From: Synchiropus splendidus
Lineage: Eukaryota > Chordata > Actinopteri > Syngnathiformes > Callionymidae
Assembly (NCBI RefSeq): GCF_027744825.2
Contig: NC_071342.1
Location: 25,026,001 to 25,090,000, forward strand
Reading direction: 5' to 3'
Length of the DNA: 64,000 nt
Below, in pieces: positions 1 through 15,000 of this stretch; within the stretch, counting starts at the first letter, position 1, and every line of letters starts with the position of its first letter. Both the position numbers and the translations under genes were made by a program. The notes below the pieces were generated by a model, which worked only from the letters and a program-made list of their open reading frames with translations, was not told the origin of the DNA and made no database searches.

Positions 1-3000
1 TGAATTCAGAGGATGGTACTTACTCCCAGACAGACCATGCCCAAAGCTAGTCCAGCAGCGAGGGAGTAAGATTCTCTGTCAGTGCAGCATTCCATCTCAG
101 GACCTGGAGGCCGACCTGAAACACCAAATACTTAGTCAGTTCCTGACCGGAGACTTCCTGTATGGTCTTTAGAGAGTTGCCATCTTTGTCCAAATCAACA
201 TTTATGTAAACACACACCAATTTCAGAGAGCAAAACCTCCGCATTGTGCCGATGTCCAGTCCCCTGGTAGACCAGACCAATGCCCATGACAGCAGCGATC
301 TGCACCAGAGAATTGACCGTCAGCTTCACAGAAACACAGACCTTCACACGCCGAGAGTCCAAATTCATTACACCTGAACATTGTGAGGGACATCCAGCTC
401 AGTGGACGTCGGAGGCAGAAGAGCAGGGATGTGAATGCTCAGCAGGCGGGTGATTGACATATCCATGGTGCCCAATCTGGCAGCAGACACACCCAGCAGC
501 AGACCGATGCTGGTCATCTCATGATTCTGTCAGACGACAGTTAAAACAAAATGTAAAGCACAGGGTGACTTACAGCAGACTCCTCATCATTTCAATTTCT
601 AACACAGACCATGAAGAGCTCGGACTCTAACGTGACTGACAGTTTCCATTAGACCCCTAGTGAGACTCTGAGCATCATTCATAAACGACTGACACAATTT
701 GAAGGAGTGGGTTTCATTATTTTTCAATGTGCAAATGTCTTTTGTTTTTCTTCCCCAAAGATCCTTCACCTAAATTCCCTCTATACGTGGCATTAGCTGA
801 CGATCAACTTGGCGAGGGTAAGAACTCCTTCAGGATTGCTCTGGGTAATTTTAATTCTCAATTATTAATTGGCACTAAATGGGCATTATTATTTATATTT
901 AGGAAGATTGGTAAACAAGCTCTGACATTATTTACAGTGAAGAAATTTAATTATGCCAGCAGAATTTTTTAATTTAAAATGAACTTGAAGTCATGAAGTC
1001 GCCATTGACTCCAGCAAGCAGAAAATGTGGTGCTGCAACTTTGTTGCCTCCGGAAACTCTCGAGGTTTCACTATGACAAGTTCCCTGAAGAATGTGTGAC
1101 CAAAGTCACAGCGACAGTCATTTGAAGAGTTGCTTGCATGTAGGTGTGTGCACATTGGTGAGAAGAAAAGGTAATGGTTTTGGGGGCGGAACCATTCTGG
1201 AAAGTTTTTTAAAGCTCATTTTGTTGCTTTACTCCCACACCAATTCTGGGTGGGTTGATTCCGGCAGTTAATGCGTCCGAGCTATTGCAAGACTTCACTG
1301 GAAGTCTTTTGTTCCTTTGTAATTCATTCAGATATTACATTAGTCATTTCAGGAGAAACTCAAATAATGCATAATCAGTATACAAAGATGAGTGTGTGGG
1401 CATGGCCAGATTTGGTTGATTTTGTGTTAAATGTCCAGCAGAGATGGAAAAATGGGATCAGATCACACATATAGCTGAAGCAAAAAAGATTCATGTTGGA
1501 GACAACCACAGGCACCAGACCGCAGCTGATGCCCCGATACAACATATGAACAAAACCACTTTGCTCGCTTCGCCATAATGGAAAAAAAATCTTTATGATT
1601 GTGCCATAAACTTCATGATTGCAAAAATGTCAGAAATAAATGGGTCACCAGAAACAGTGAGGACTGAATAACAACTTTACAGCATAAACATGATAATGGA
1701 ACAAAATGAAGAATTTGCTTAAAAACCTTGTTGAGGTAGTCGTGTATGTTGAGCGTCGCCAGTTTAGTGAGGTGCCCGTTCAAACCCAGGGCCATCAGGA
1801 AGCCAGCATACTCATTTGCAAGCTCCAGACTTTTCGGTTTATTGTAAGCAATCCATGCTGAATCCACCTATAAGTAGATGACAGACATGACAGACCTATT
1901 GAAGGGGACCCATCTGCTCCTCCAGCTTGTCGAGTTATCAACAGCAAGAGCAAGAGGAAGCGTCACCGTAACTTGCTGAAGTGTGAAAGAACCATGTCCA
2001 TCCATTTCAGAGCATTTTTTTTTTTATAAGCCTGCATGACTCCTGCTTGGGTCAAGACTTTCTTTGCATTTCTGGACTGGAACTATACAACACCAGCCTG
2101 ATCTCGCTCTGACCTGTGAAGCTGGGGCAATCTTCAGTCCAGCAGCCACACCATTATGAAAACTGGGCCAGCTGGTCATGTTTGGTGGAACATCAATGTT
2201 CCCACTGTTCAGGTCCACCATCGTGTTCCTGGGAGGCGCTCGCCCTGTAGACAAAATCAATAGCGCAGATAAACAGTACTGTGGTCTTTCCCAGGTTGTG
2301 AGGTCTCCATGGATCTCACAACCTATTTAGTATATCTAACACATAGTTGAAACGCAGGAGAAATCACTCACACTAGGACACATTGTGGCAGGTATACTTC
2401 ACATCATGCACCAAGATCCTCACCTGTCAGGTTGAGTTTAGGCACAGGCAGTGGTTCAGTTGGTACTGGATGATAGGAAAAAAGCGTGAAAAGACCTCTG
2501 CCCACAGGAAGTGCCATTGTCCTCTGACACAGTTGAAGAAGTCTGCAGTGGGTCACAAAAACAACAGAGAATTTGTGAGGGGACAAATCAACCGGCGTGA
2601 TCTGGGTCATTGGCTAGCATACATACTTACACCAGCCAAACATACACAACACTCACTTGTTCTCTTTCTCTTCAATGTACTCGTGGTCTGAGACTTCTGG
2701 GAGTTGGATGACACTGACTCGAACGGGTCTTGAGCTCTGCAGGAGCCTCCGCACTTCCTGGACCCTCAGATCTTGACTCCAGATCAATCCTGTGACCTAA
2801 CAAGGAAGCTAAACATCAGCAGAGGATAGATGACAGACACTACGTTGATGTGACACATTCAGATGCACAAATGTCTCAGAATAAATTCCGTCTTGACACC
2901 TCTTGGATAATGTCAGACATCCCATCCTCCTCATCATCTGCTTCTGAGCTTGCTGAGGGCTCCAGCGACAATCCCGATCCAACAGACTGGAGAGACAAAA

Positions 3001-6000
3001 GTAAAAGTGACTCCTCCTTTCTTCAGACGTCATTCCAATTATTCCAACTATTCGATGCACCAATGAATTAGCATTTTAAATACATAAAACGTTAAAAAAA
3101 ACAATCCCAGACCATTCAAAATTCTATGGCTACAGGTCTTTCATGAGTGCATGAATGTTACATGTTGCATTAGTCTTTTTATTTTGAGACAAAAACTGAG
3201 GGCACTCAAATGCACATCACCTGTTGAAGTGCAGCTCACTTTTTAACAGAACAATATATAAGCAACTGAAAAGGTGGAAAAGACAAAAATATGGGGGCAT
3301 GCCTGAACATATGAATTATTGAGCTGAACATGTGAAGGTGTCATATAGGAAAGGAAAACTGTATTAAGGATGTCATTCTTTGTTTGATCCTCTCTTGTTT
3401 AAGTAACTGCACATGGGTGTGGGCCATAAAGGTCAGGAAGGCGTATTGGCGTGTGGCCTCTGAGGATGGGACAACCCCAAAAGGTAACGTCTGCTTTGGG
3501 GGTGGTGGCTTTTGTTGAGAATAGGGGTCCGACAGGTATAAATGGAATGGAAAACTTGTGTCTTCCATGGTAGCGCATGTGCTGCGACTGCCGGTATGTG
3601 AATGCCCAGTTCTGCTTTGAATAAAGCAGAACGTTCGTTCATCGAGCCATATTCAACATTCTTCATTGATACTGAATACTGATGAAACCTGATTTTGTTT
3701 CCTTTCATTTCGTACTTATAGAAGTGTCAAAGCTGGGTGAGACGAACAAACAAAAACCAGCTTGTTAATCTCTGACTTCTGTTTACTTGACAGAAACATT
3801 TAATGAACACCGTAAGAGTAAAGTTAATTGATACTCACAGCTCTGCTCCGAGCCAAAGTCATTTTGTTCGCTTGTTTTGTCAGATCCTGCCGTCCAATCA
3901 GCAAGCAGACCTCCTCTGACCAGTGGGAACAAGGTTGCTCCCGACAGCGGTAAATGGCTTCTCTGATGGGCAGAGCAACACCGAATGGAACCGACTCAAT
4001 GTCCTTCAGAGTGAAACCTGCCACAGTGAAATCAGTGACAGTGACACCAGGAATTCAAAGACACACACATTAACACAAGAACAATGAGGGATTATTTTCA
4101 AATTGACCATTCACAATACAAGTTTGTGAGATCATACAAGAATTTAAAGTCGCATTTGAAGTCATGCGTGGTTGTAAATTTATTAAATAAACTTTGGCAA
4201 AAGCATGAGCACCACGTACGCAAACAAAAAACTGGTTATGATTTTATCTTACCTTCAGAGGTGAGCCAGACAACAAGTTGCTCTGCCAAAGTCCTACTAG
4301 TGAATTTGTCATTCCAGTGGTTTTCCCTGGAGTTGAAATATAGGTAAAATATGTTTAGAGTTAAAAACCAGACAGAAAAAAACAACAAAAATATCCACTT
4401 TAAAGCAAATAAATCTGTTTGAATTCCTGTAATTATTCATGTCGAGAGTTGAATTACCTTCTATAGGGCTGTTCACTGCAACACGACCTTTGACCTAGAA
4501 GCATGGATGGTGGAAAAAAAAGATGAAGTTGAGAGCCAGGGGCTCAACTGGGTCAACAGGCTCGTTAATTTGCAAGGTTTGTGTATCCTCTTCTCCTGCT
4601 TTATTGGATTCAGACAGCACTCGGAGACAAGTGGGTCTCTGGAGAGTAGCAGGTTTAATGCGACACAGAATTGGCAGTGAAATGAGAGCGACGTTTCATC
4701 TATGGTGAGTGGAAGACTGCGGTAATGTGGCAAGACAGCCGTTGTTTGATTTTGGTTTGCAGAAGAAAAATGCAGACATTTGGATTGAACGAATGGGGGT
4801 TGGTCTAAACACTCACACAGTGAGCCATTGATCAGCCCTGTGACCAGGGACTGTTTAAGCACCTGCAGCAACTTCACTGACGCCTGTTGTTCGGACATGG
4901 TGTCAAAGCAAAGATGAATGGCACCGAGTGATGCTTGAATCTACGTCACTTGCCTTTCTTTTCTGTTTCTAAGCCCTGAAGCCAGAGCTCTGGGACTCGC
5001 GTTTAACAAAGACTGGAAGTCAATAAATGCTCACCAAGACAAACACAACACTGCAGCAAACAAGTGCGATAAGAAAATAAACAGGCGAGAGGATCCAGAG
5101 AGACAAACCTGCAGAGAGTCTGATCAGGTACTTGGACACGTTTGACTGTGTTGCATTCTCGTCACCGTTGATGTACAGAGCGTAACTCTGAAGAACAAAA
5201 AGTTACATATATGAATTACTCAACAGTTCACAGAGCTGATTGACCAATGAGAATCCTCAGGTATGCTCAACTCAACAGAAATGGAATGGTAGGCAGCAGA
5301 GCCGTACATACCAGGATGAGAAGTCTGGTTCGCTGACAGATGCCAGGCAGATGTGGAAAAGGTGTGTTCTCTTCACCTCTCAGGCATCGACTGAGCCAGC
5401 GGAACACGCATGGAGGCTCGGCTCGCAGAAAGGATGGGTGCTGCATTTGAACAATCAGAGCTGAGGACGTGAAAAAGCAGAATCATGGCAAAATGAAAAC
5501 AGTGTTTGGGCATTTTCAAACAAATAGTCTAAAATAAATCCTGCCGGTGTCAGAGGAAACTTTGTTGGCCATATAAAGTAGACTCAGGATCAGGAGTTCT
5601 AGGTGGACTGCCATCTGACACCAAAATTGGGAGTCATGTGCCAGGCTGGATGAGCGGCACTACCCGTGGTGGGTGAGTGCAGCAGATTTCCGTCACAAAT
5701 CCAGCCAAAGTCCCTTTTATTGTATATGCCTGCTAAAAGCCCCTAAAACAGTAACAACGCTGGAGCCCATACAGACAGTTGGGATAAATAAGACCTGAAA
5801 ACATATAGATATTTTTGCAACATTATCAACCTGTGCTCATCGTTATAAAAGAACACAGGGAACCATTTATCTGATTCCTAAACAACAGAGGCCTATTTGA
5901 CCCCATTTATTCAACGACAACATGTCTGGTCCATTTCCTGGGTTGATAGCCGTGTTCGAACATTTAATGGTCTTACCTGGGTCTATGCTGCAGCTCTCAG

Positions 6001-9000
6001 TCAAGCCAGTGATTAATAACGGATAATCTCTCCAGTACATGTCCACATACTCTTCCAACTGCAGATCTCTGCAAACACAACAAGACATAAAGCCAGGTGT
6101 GGAACTGGTCGTCGTCAGCTGGGCTACATAACATTGATGTGAATGTGTGACAAAGACCCATGGTTCTTAAAAAGACAAGGTTGGTTGAAGGTGAGCCGAC
6201 TTTTTTAAATCCTATGATAGGTTTTGGTTTAAACAACGGCTTCCTCCCTCCACACGTGGCTTTTCCACGCAGGAATTACATCCCATCAGCATCTACTTAA
6301 TTGACGGCCTGCTTAACATCTGACTATCAATAGTGTTTGATTCTCTAACAGAGCCATGACTCCCACGCCGTTCTCACTCTGTTACTCAGCGATAATGACT
6401 GACGCATTGATCATTGCTGCACACTCATGTGTCCCTCTCTCTGGGTGCTTGCTTGTGAATGTTTCCTCAAATATGGAGCTTGTGTATTTCGGTTTGTTCA
6501 CAGAGCAACAGCTTCAAAATGTGAGGAGACTTTATTTGAGCAAGGAGTTTATTTGGAGCCCGATTAGGCAATACTTGCGTGCACGTGTGTAACGGTACCG
6601 AGCAGAGCAGAATGAATCCAAAAACAGCTGCGTGGATGGTGAGTGCTCTTGTTCAAAATAATACTTGATACACAATAATGAATTGGTTCACACTAATCTC
6701 TACTGAAAAAGATTTCTCATGACCAGTATTATGTGTGTAGGATTCTTCCCAGGATTATTTCTCAGCTAAGGGTGTATCTGTGATTGGAGCCTGGGGGGAG
6801 TGCCGTCTTGGATTCTGACAACGCAGAAGGCAAAAGCCGAGCGCATTATATACCCTTCATGGCCCTTCTTAAGGTCCTACCTAAGCGGTCATCCAGCCTG
6901 GGGGTCATATCTCACTACACATTTACATATAAACTCTGGATGGTCTGAATGATACAGGACAGTTATTCCAGTTTACCTGGCGAGCTGGTGTAGCAGGCAG
7001 ACAAGTGATGAAGCTCTTCCTCGCAGCAGCTCGTTCAGCTGCAGCTCTTGATAGAGCAGATGAAGAACGTAGAAAAGAGCAGGGATGTGGGCGAAGAGAG
7101 GGGCTGATGTGTCCAGCTTGAGAGACGAATTAGGGGGTGGAGACGCCTATAAACCAGAATAGAAACATAATGTCCTCAGAGACAGAGGTTGAATTGAGGT
7201 TGTTTAATTGCAACATCAAAACAATGATGTCTTTATTGTCTTCACTCAAAACTGAAAGATCTTCAGATCTACATACATGATGCACTGAACATTTGTCACG
7301 CTAAAATTTGTGTCGCGTCACCATTTAGCTTCTTTTAGAATTGATTCTGCCTGTCAGACTACACAGGTACACAGGTAAGTTAACCAACTATGAGCTAGCT
7401 CGCTGCCTAAGATCCTCAGGCAGATCCCTCTTCATAGTTCTGAAGCCCAAGCTGAAGTCAAACAGGGTCAGATCCTTTTCCGTCAGAGCGCCTCAACTTT
7501 GGAACAGCCTCTCTGTTTAACACATTTTACTTCTTTAGGTACATATAACAACAGTTCCCTGTTGTTATATGTGTCGTCTACAGTTCTGTACTGCATGTAC
7601 TGCATTGACTTTAATTTTGTTTTTTGAAAGACACATGGTGACCCTGCCATATCTGAAGGGTGCTGTATTATTATTTATTTTTATAAGAAATTGCTGTCTC
7701 TTGCTCAAAATTAAGGTCCCATATAGGGCTTTCTGGAGCCCAGCAGACAGGAAGTCTCTTTCATGAAAATAGTCCATAAAAATAATGTGCAGCAGAAATT
7801 ACCACAGCTCTATTGACATCAGTAGTGATAGTCTCTGCGAGTCATCGCAGTAGTTTAAGGACCAGCTAATCTAGTCAGGGATGTTTGGGAAAAATGTTTG
7901 AAATACATACAGTGGACATCATTTCAGGATCTGGAGTGTCCACCATGTTGGTGAAACTTGTGTCAAGAGGTTCACAGAGAGACCAGGAGTCCATCTGGTG
8001 GTGGAACTGAGATCCCAGCAAGTATTCCCAGTCCTGAAACAACATGACAGATTCAAGTAGCCCAATAGGCAGTTTGTCTGGACAGAGTGTTCTGTAAATA
8101 GAGAAATGTACACATTTTTGCTGGCTGAACTGCCCAAACAGTCAGCTCATATTTGCCACCGGAAGAAAACGTTATATCTGACTCACTCAATTACGCACAT
8201 CTAATGAGCCTTGAGCTGATTGACATTTGACAATTTCCCTCTGATGATTCCCTCTAACTTAAAAACCAAAGGACAATGATGACATCACTTTCTTGTGTCG
8301 ACACAAAGTAGGGCAATTCCTGTCATCTTCTACTTCAGGCACTGTTTGTTTGTTTTTTTTGTCTAATCTTATGTTTCACAGACAGAGGCAGGAAAAGACA
8401 GGTCTCTGGCTTTGCTGTCACACTTGGTGAGACAGCTTTCTGGTCTGATGTGAACACACAACCAGCCTTCACTCACTAGCAGTCGGCAGGGTATGAACAC
8501 CAACATTGACGGCCTGTCTGGAACCAACTTCACCAGCGTTTCCTTGCCACATATTCTGTCAATGATGGAAGTGCTTATTGTACATTTTCTGTTAATAATA
8601 ATAATACATAATATACATACAAGTACCTTTTCACCATTTTCTGCATAGAAATAGGAGAGCTATTGAAACAGTGAATAATAAAAGAAGGCCACTGTGAAAT
8701 AAATCAAACCTGAAGCTACCATGGGCAAGCATTAAGCAGAGACCAAACTTGAGACGTTCACAGTCACAAACCTCATCAGAGCCGCCGTCAGATGGACGAG
8801 CCTTCTTGGCTGCAATCACGGGAGATCGAGGAACTTCGAAGTGCAGCTGAGAACGATGAGTGAATAAGTTCAGGGCATGTAAATAACGTAACAAACTCAA
8901 TAAAGAAAACGTCACATTCACATTTCGTGTCCAAGACAGCCGTTCAGTGCTGTAGCCCATGAGTGACATGAAGCAGGTGACGAACAGATTCCACTCGGCG

Positions 9001-12000
9001 TGAGCGCTGGTTCCTCCCAGAGCGTGGTAGACGTTGTACCACTTTACTAGCACCTGCATGGTTATAATGTTAGTGATGTAGAGTCAGTACACACTGTTAC
9101 AGCGCATATGCAGCCAGTGATTTCAAGACAAACTCACTCACGCATTCCTTTTTTATTATTATAGAGAGATTTCAGGGATTTCATTAACAAAAAATGTTTT
9201 ATTCATAGGTCAATCAATGCTGGATAAAATATGAACACATGTGTATGAGATATACCTAACCAATATACCTAAGACCATGGCATCTGAACCAATGACGACC
9301 TCTAACCAGGACCAGAACGTGGCTTCATTTCAACAGGGTAGCTTGAAATTGAGGGCTACAATACAATACAAATCTATTATGAAGTCCAAATCATCAACTG
9401 GGTCTCTTCCACAAAGATCTTTCACGGAGAACTGGAAAATGTGCTTGTAAAACAGCCTACATACCTTCATTGCTGACTCTTTGGGCAGAATGAAACGAAT
9501 GGTTTGAAGGCACTTATTAACTGTGTGGAAGAAAGAAGGACTGTCAACAGGAGCATTTCCTTTCACACGCTTCACATTTTGGCCTGAACATGTAAACCGG
9601 TAAACATTAATCATTCACCTTTTTTCTCATTTCTCTCTCGTTGTTTTCAAAGCAGAGGAGCAGGAAACTCCAGGAAATTAGAAAACCGCACGTCTTCTAG
9701 AGTAATTAATACCACTGTGTCTCCCAACACCTCCGACCAATCGGATCCAAGCAGGCTACACCTTGCTAATTGGACATCCAGATTGGGAAAGGTCAGAGAA
9801 GAGATAGATGAATGCCATTTAATTACGAGGATCGCTTTGTCTGCCGGACTAATTACCCACAACATAGGTTAATGACCCGAAAGAAAAGCGTAAAAAGCAG
9901 AGGAGATTGTCAATAAATGCATGTACAATTCAATGCATGTTAATCTACACTCAAGCTGGTGAGAGACTTCACCAATTAAAGGTTTCCCAGATTAGTCATG
10001 TACACTACTCGCTATGTATCTGACATCCATCTCCCACTTTCTTCATAGTCAATATGTTTGACCTAAATAATCAGCGATTCCAGCGAGTTACAAGGACTTG
10101 CATTTACAGCTGCTCCTCACAATGATGCTGATTGCCAAGTGAAGCGGGTGGAGGTGGGGGGAGCAGAATGAATACGGTGTGTAATTTATGAATATCAGTT
10201 GGAGTCCTTGGTTGTTCACATAATTCTTGGAAATGCATTATCCAGTCTAGAATACACAGAGACGTTCGGAAAGAACATCAGAGAAAATCGGAGATAAACA
10301 TGAGCACGAATGATGAAGTCGAGTGTGTGTCGGCCTCTTACCCAACTCTGAGGTAGCAATCTGTGGAATGGTCATCCTCAGCATTGTGCCGCTACTTAGT
10401 TCCTTCGAAAGATAAATATGAATAAGTGCATAGTGTCACTGTCTGTCGGTAAAACGATTCAACGCAGGTATAGCATGCATCATTACAACAATGAGATGAC
10501 CCTTAGTCGACCTTTGATTTAAGCACTCAATCAAGATCCAAGTCATTCCTCATGTCCATGTGCTACAGAACACAAGTGTGTAGTGCCAGCACCGTTTGAT
10601 AGTAATGATCACCGTTATTACAATAAGGCTTACTGTTCCTTTTAAATGTGCTTCATCTACTTGCTCTAACATCTTGCTATATTAGTCGAACTCATACCTC
10701 TTTAACTTAACATTGAGATATGTTTGTGAACAAGCAAAGTAATCACAGTACGGACGCGATGTCTCCTGAACTGCCAACTATATATTAAATCAGGCCTATG
10801 ACATCATTTCCAAATCTCTATTATTAATGGCCAGCTGTTATACGCACTCACCGCTGATGCAACAATTTCAATGCCGCACAAAACAATGAAGCCCTAACAA
10901 CAATCATGTCATTGTTGACATCTAAAACTGTGTCTGGCAAGTCAGTTCACAAACAAAAATGATGTTCTTACCACAATGCTATTGATGGCAGTCTGCAACT
11001 GTCTGACAGTCAAACATGAGGCTTCATACAAGCCATGTGTCAACCAACTCAGTCAGGTGGTGTTTTAATGGCAATAATAGAGCAATGCCAAGAATCCAAG
11101 TGTTAAAATAATCAAACAGTCGACAAAAACAAAGCGCACAATCTCAATGTCATTTTGGTTTTACGCTTTGTTTAGTTTAGTAAGGGTTGTAAGGGGGGAT
11201 TCTACAGCTGTAGCAGGCTGATTCAGGCCAAGAGGACTGTTAAAGCAAGCACTTTACAGATCACAAGCATCCTTTCAAAAAGGTTGTCATTAAGTGTCAC
11301 AGGCAGACGACAATCAGGTTATGTAATGTCAACAATTTCAAAGTGACAAAGCAACAAAATTGAGCTCATCTGGATTAGTCATGAATGAGTTGAGTGTCTT
11401 GCATCAAAGACAACTTCAACGTGTGATGCAGATGGACATGAGCCACAAGGAAGCTACTCCATAATTATCCAACCACACAAACACAACAGGAGCCAGAGCC
11501 CTTCTTTTAGGAAATAGAAAATGTCATGGAGACTGAAATCAATGAGAAGCCAAGAGGGAACATACCAGAGTGACCCTGTTGCACACAGGGTCTCTTAAAG
11601 CGGAAATGTAGTTTGTCGGCTGCTGGAATGTGTAATCGTCCAAAAACGACGTTTCGTGTTTCAAGCTTGAACGTCTTTGCTCCAGCACAGGGGAAGGCAT
11701 TGCAGCCTACAGGGAGCATGAATCAAGAAACAAGGAATAACAAACAGCAGGCAGACAAGTGAGGGTCCTCTGTTGTAATGCCACTAAAACACATTACCTC
11801 ATCCAACCTATGGAGATGCCTCCTGCCAGCGTTAGCCGGGGTGCTAAAGTTCTCTACTGGGGTGCTGTGCTGACTCGGAGGGTTGGTCAGGCTGAGGGTG
11901 AGGCCAGGCACGAACACTTTACTGACCTACAGCAAAAGAAAAAGTTATTTAGAGTTATTTAGTCACTGAAAAGAACATTATACAAAAACGTGTCCTTGAG

Positions 12001-15000
12001 TGCACTCACTCTGGTGACGCCTGTGTAGAGGACCAGACTTCCACATGCCTCAAGAACCAACATGGCACCAATACTCTGTGAATTAAAGCAATGGCCATCA
12101 ACGTTTAATAATTTTTTTTTGAACAGACGAACGTTGTTTGGTAAAAGTCAAAAGTTTAAATTGACAAATGGAACTGAAAACAATCATATCAGTTGTGCAT
12201 AAAAAACATATAATAATGAGTCGTTCAGTTTTCTCTGTGCATGCCTTGACATCTGTGTTTTGTGTGCGTGTGTAAGAGCTGCTGCCGTTTATTAGTCTGG
12301 TTACACAGTTTCACTGGTCTCCACAGGCCTTGGCAAAAAGCACCTCTACCGGATTTCAGGCTTTCCCACTTTGTGGCACTTCTGGATGAGTTCATGTGAC
12401 GTGTACATGACTTCTTTCTTACGAAACCATTATTCCAGAGACAAAGAAACAGAATCAATATCGACCTCATGCATTTTGAATGAATGAATGAAGTCAACAC
12501 TTATTTTCCACCTATTGAAAGTGGACAAAAATTTAAAAAGGTAGTCAAGACACTCGCCTGCAGCGGCTCTGCATCTTTGGCAGGAATGGTGGTCACGGAG
12601 GCGAAGATGAGCTGAGAAGCATCATTGCTCTCCATAAATTTCACACATCTGTGAAAACAATCATTTCATCAACATGCGTAAAAATGCATACATTTTAACT
12701 GCAGCGGCAAAACTCAGAAATATACTGAGAACTATAAAACAATATAGAAATGTGATAGCCAGTCATCATTTCATTGACCTCCAGTTTTTCAGCTCCACAT
12801 GATGCAACAGTCGCCATACATTTCATCACAACTTTCATTCATTTCTGTTGATTTGAGAAAACGACAACAGACCTGCAGCTGGTCCATGCCAGTGACATCA
12901 GAAAACATTCAAAAAACACTGAATATGAATTTATTGGTGTTATAATCATTAAAAGAATAATAAAAAGACAAAACCCTGCGGGTACCTACTTGTTCTTGTG
13001 ACTGATTTGATCTGATATCAGGTGCCATACCTGAGCTGCTGGTGAGATTCCACGAGGAAACAGAGGAATCGGCTCTCACAGAGGTCGGACGTCAGGAACA
13101 CTTTAGACGCTTGGCTGCTCATTTCTCTGACAAGGCAGACCAAAGTTCAACATGATTGAAAAACCTGAAATATAAACACGATTCTGTAATGAAATCTAAA
13201 AAAAATCATTTTCACCTCTGACCCCCGGTAGACACTGTCTCGCTCCATAGCTGGTCCATACAGAGGTCTGGTACAATCGGCTCCATTTCGGGCTGCAGCA
13301 GAGTCTCGTTGACGGTGCTGTTTGGAGAGGGTTGAAAGCCGTGCGGTCCCCTACAGGACTGGCTGTTGAAGGACGTATTAAAGCGAGCCACGCCAGACAA
13401 GGACGGCGCTGCCATGCCTGGAGAGTGAGCACGGCTGGCAGGGGAAAAGAAAAATAAATAATTTAATAAATAAATACATACATAATATATAAATAAATAG
13501 ATAACAAAAATAAACACATTTTTTTCTTTTAAAATCATCTAATGTCATTCAACCAATGAGGTTTAAGTGGCACGGAAAAAAGAAATACACAGTACAATAT
13601 AAGGATTTCATAAATGTTGAACAGAGTAAAAATTTATATTTTGGAGGACAGAAACCCTTTCAGCATGCACTTTTTACTTGGTTTCAGTAAACATAATCAG
13701 AAACACAAAACGTAAAGGTCTGCAACTCTCAGAGATGAAATCAAAATGTAATTTTAAAAGGCAACAACATACAAGGAAGGAACAGATGTCAAAGATTGAG
13801 AATAGAATCAAACAATTACTGAGGTTGCCATAACAACGTCAAACCGTAGTTATTTTGCTCACAATAGAGTGCTTGTGTGCGTGGCCGAACAGTCATGACT
13901 CATGCACATGTAGGTGCTCTGAACGCAATGCAGCTTCACAAAAGTCCTGCTACTGCAGGTTCAAAGCTGCTTGATAAGAGACGTATATAACAATTCTAGT
14001 GTTTATCGAGAGCAACCCACTGTGGAATAAATATAGCAAGACAATGGCCTTTTGACTGAAATCCCATCCACATAAAAGGAGACCACGACTACCATCACTA
14101 AAAGTCTGATACCAAACTCACCTGAGGGCGGCCATATTAGATATACTTGGAGAGTGAACGCGGGAGTGTATCCCCGGTGATGAAGTGATGTTTCTGGCTG
14201 GGTGGTTGTGGAGGGAGCTGAAGGGTAGAGGAGAGCTGGGACATATCGAGGCAGGCTCAGTAATCAGACAAAAAGAAAATTCAGACAAACTATCAACATC
14301 ATCAGCTACAGCTGTGAGTTGACCACACTTTACATATATGGACACTCACCTTGTTGCAGTGAGTCCTGATGCCCGACCGCCGTCAGGGGTGTCCAGGCGC
14401 AGAACGTTACGCAGATGTGCCGTCAAAACTCCTGTCGCCATGAGACTCAATGTGAAAGCAGCTGGTTCTGTTGGACAGCGCAGCACGGTGGAACGCTCCT
14501 GGCATGAAAGGACATTGGTAAAATAAAAAGGCAGTCATGTGACATTGGCAGATGAGTTTGTCTTTTCAGTCACACACTTCATGGGTGACCTTGCGCAGTG
14601 TCCAGACCGAGTGTGTTCCCTGTACAGTATCATAGGAGATCACTATAGATGGTTCTGAGCAGCTGAACACAATTCTCATTGAGGAGTCAGCCACATAGTC
14701 CACACGGGATCCATCAATCTGTCCTGAAACACAACACAAACAGCCTTTACTAGTTGAGTATTATAAAAAGTGCGTTTTAGACCAAGACCAAGATTTTAAA
14801 ACACATCATTATGTCAGTAATTTCAGTGAACAGGAATTAATTTCAGCGCTTGATTTGCATGTGCCCAAAAGGATTAGACAGGGCAGAGTAAGAAGCTGCA
14901 AAACTGAATTCAAAATTTAAACTTTTTGTTTGGCAGATGTTTTTCCACACTAGCTGCTCTCTAGTTTCTTTACATTTAGTGCAGTGGATCGTTGGTCTCA

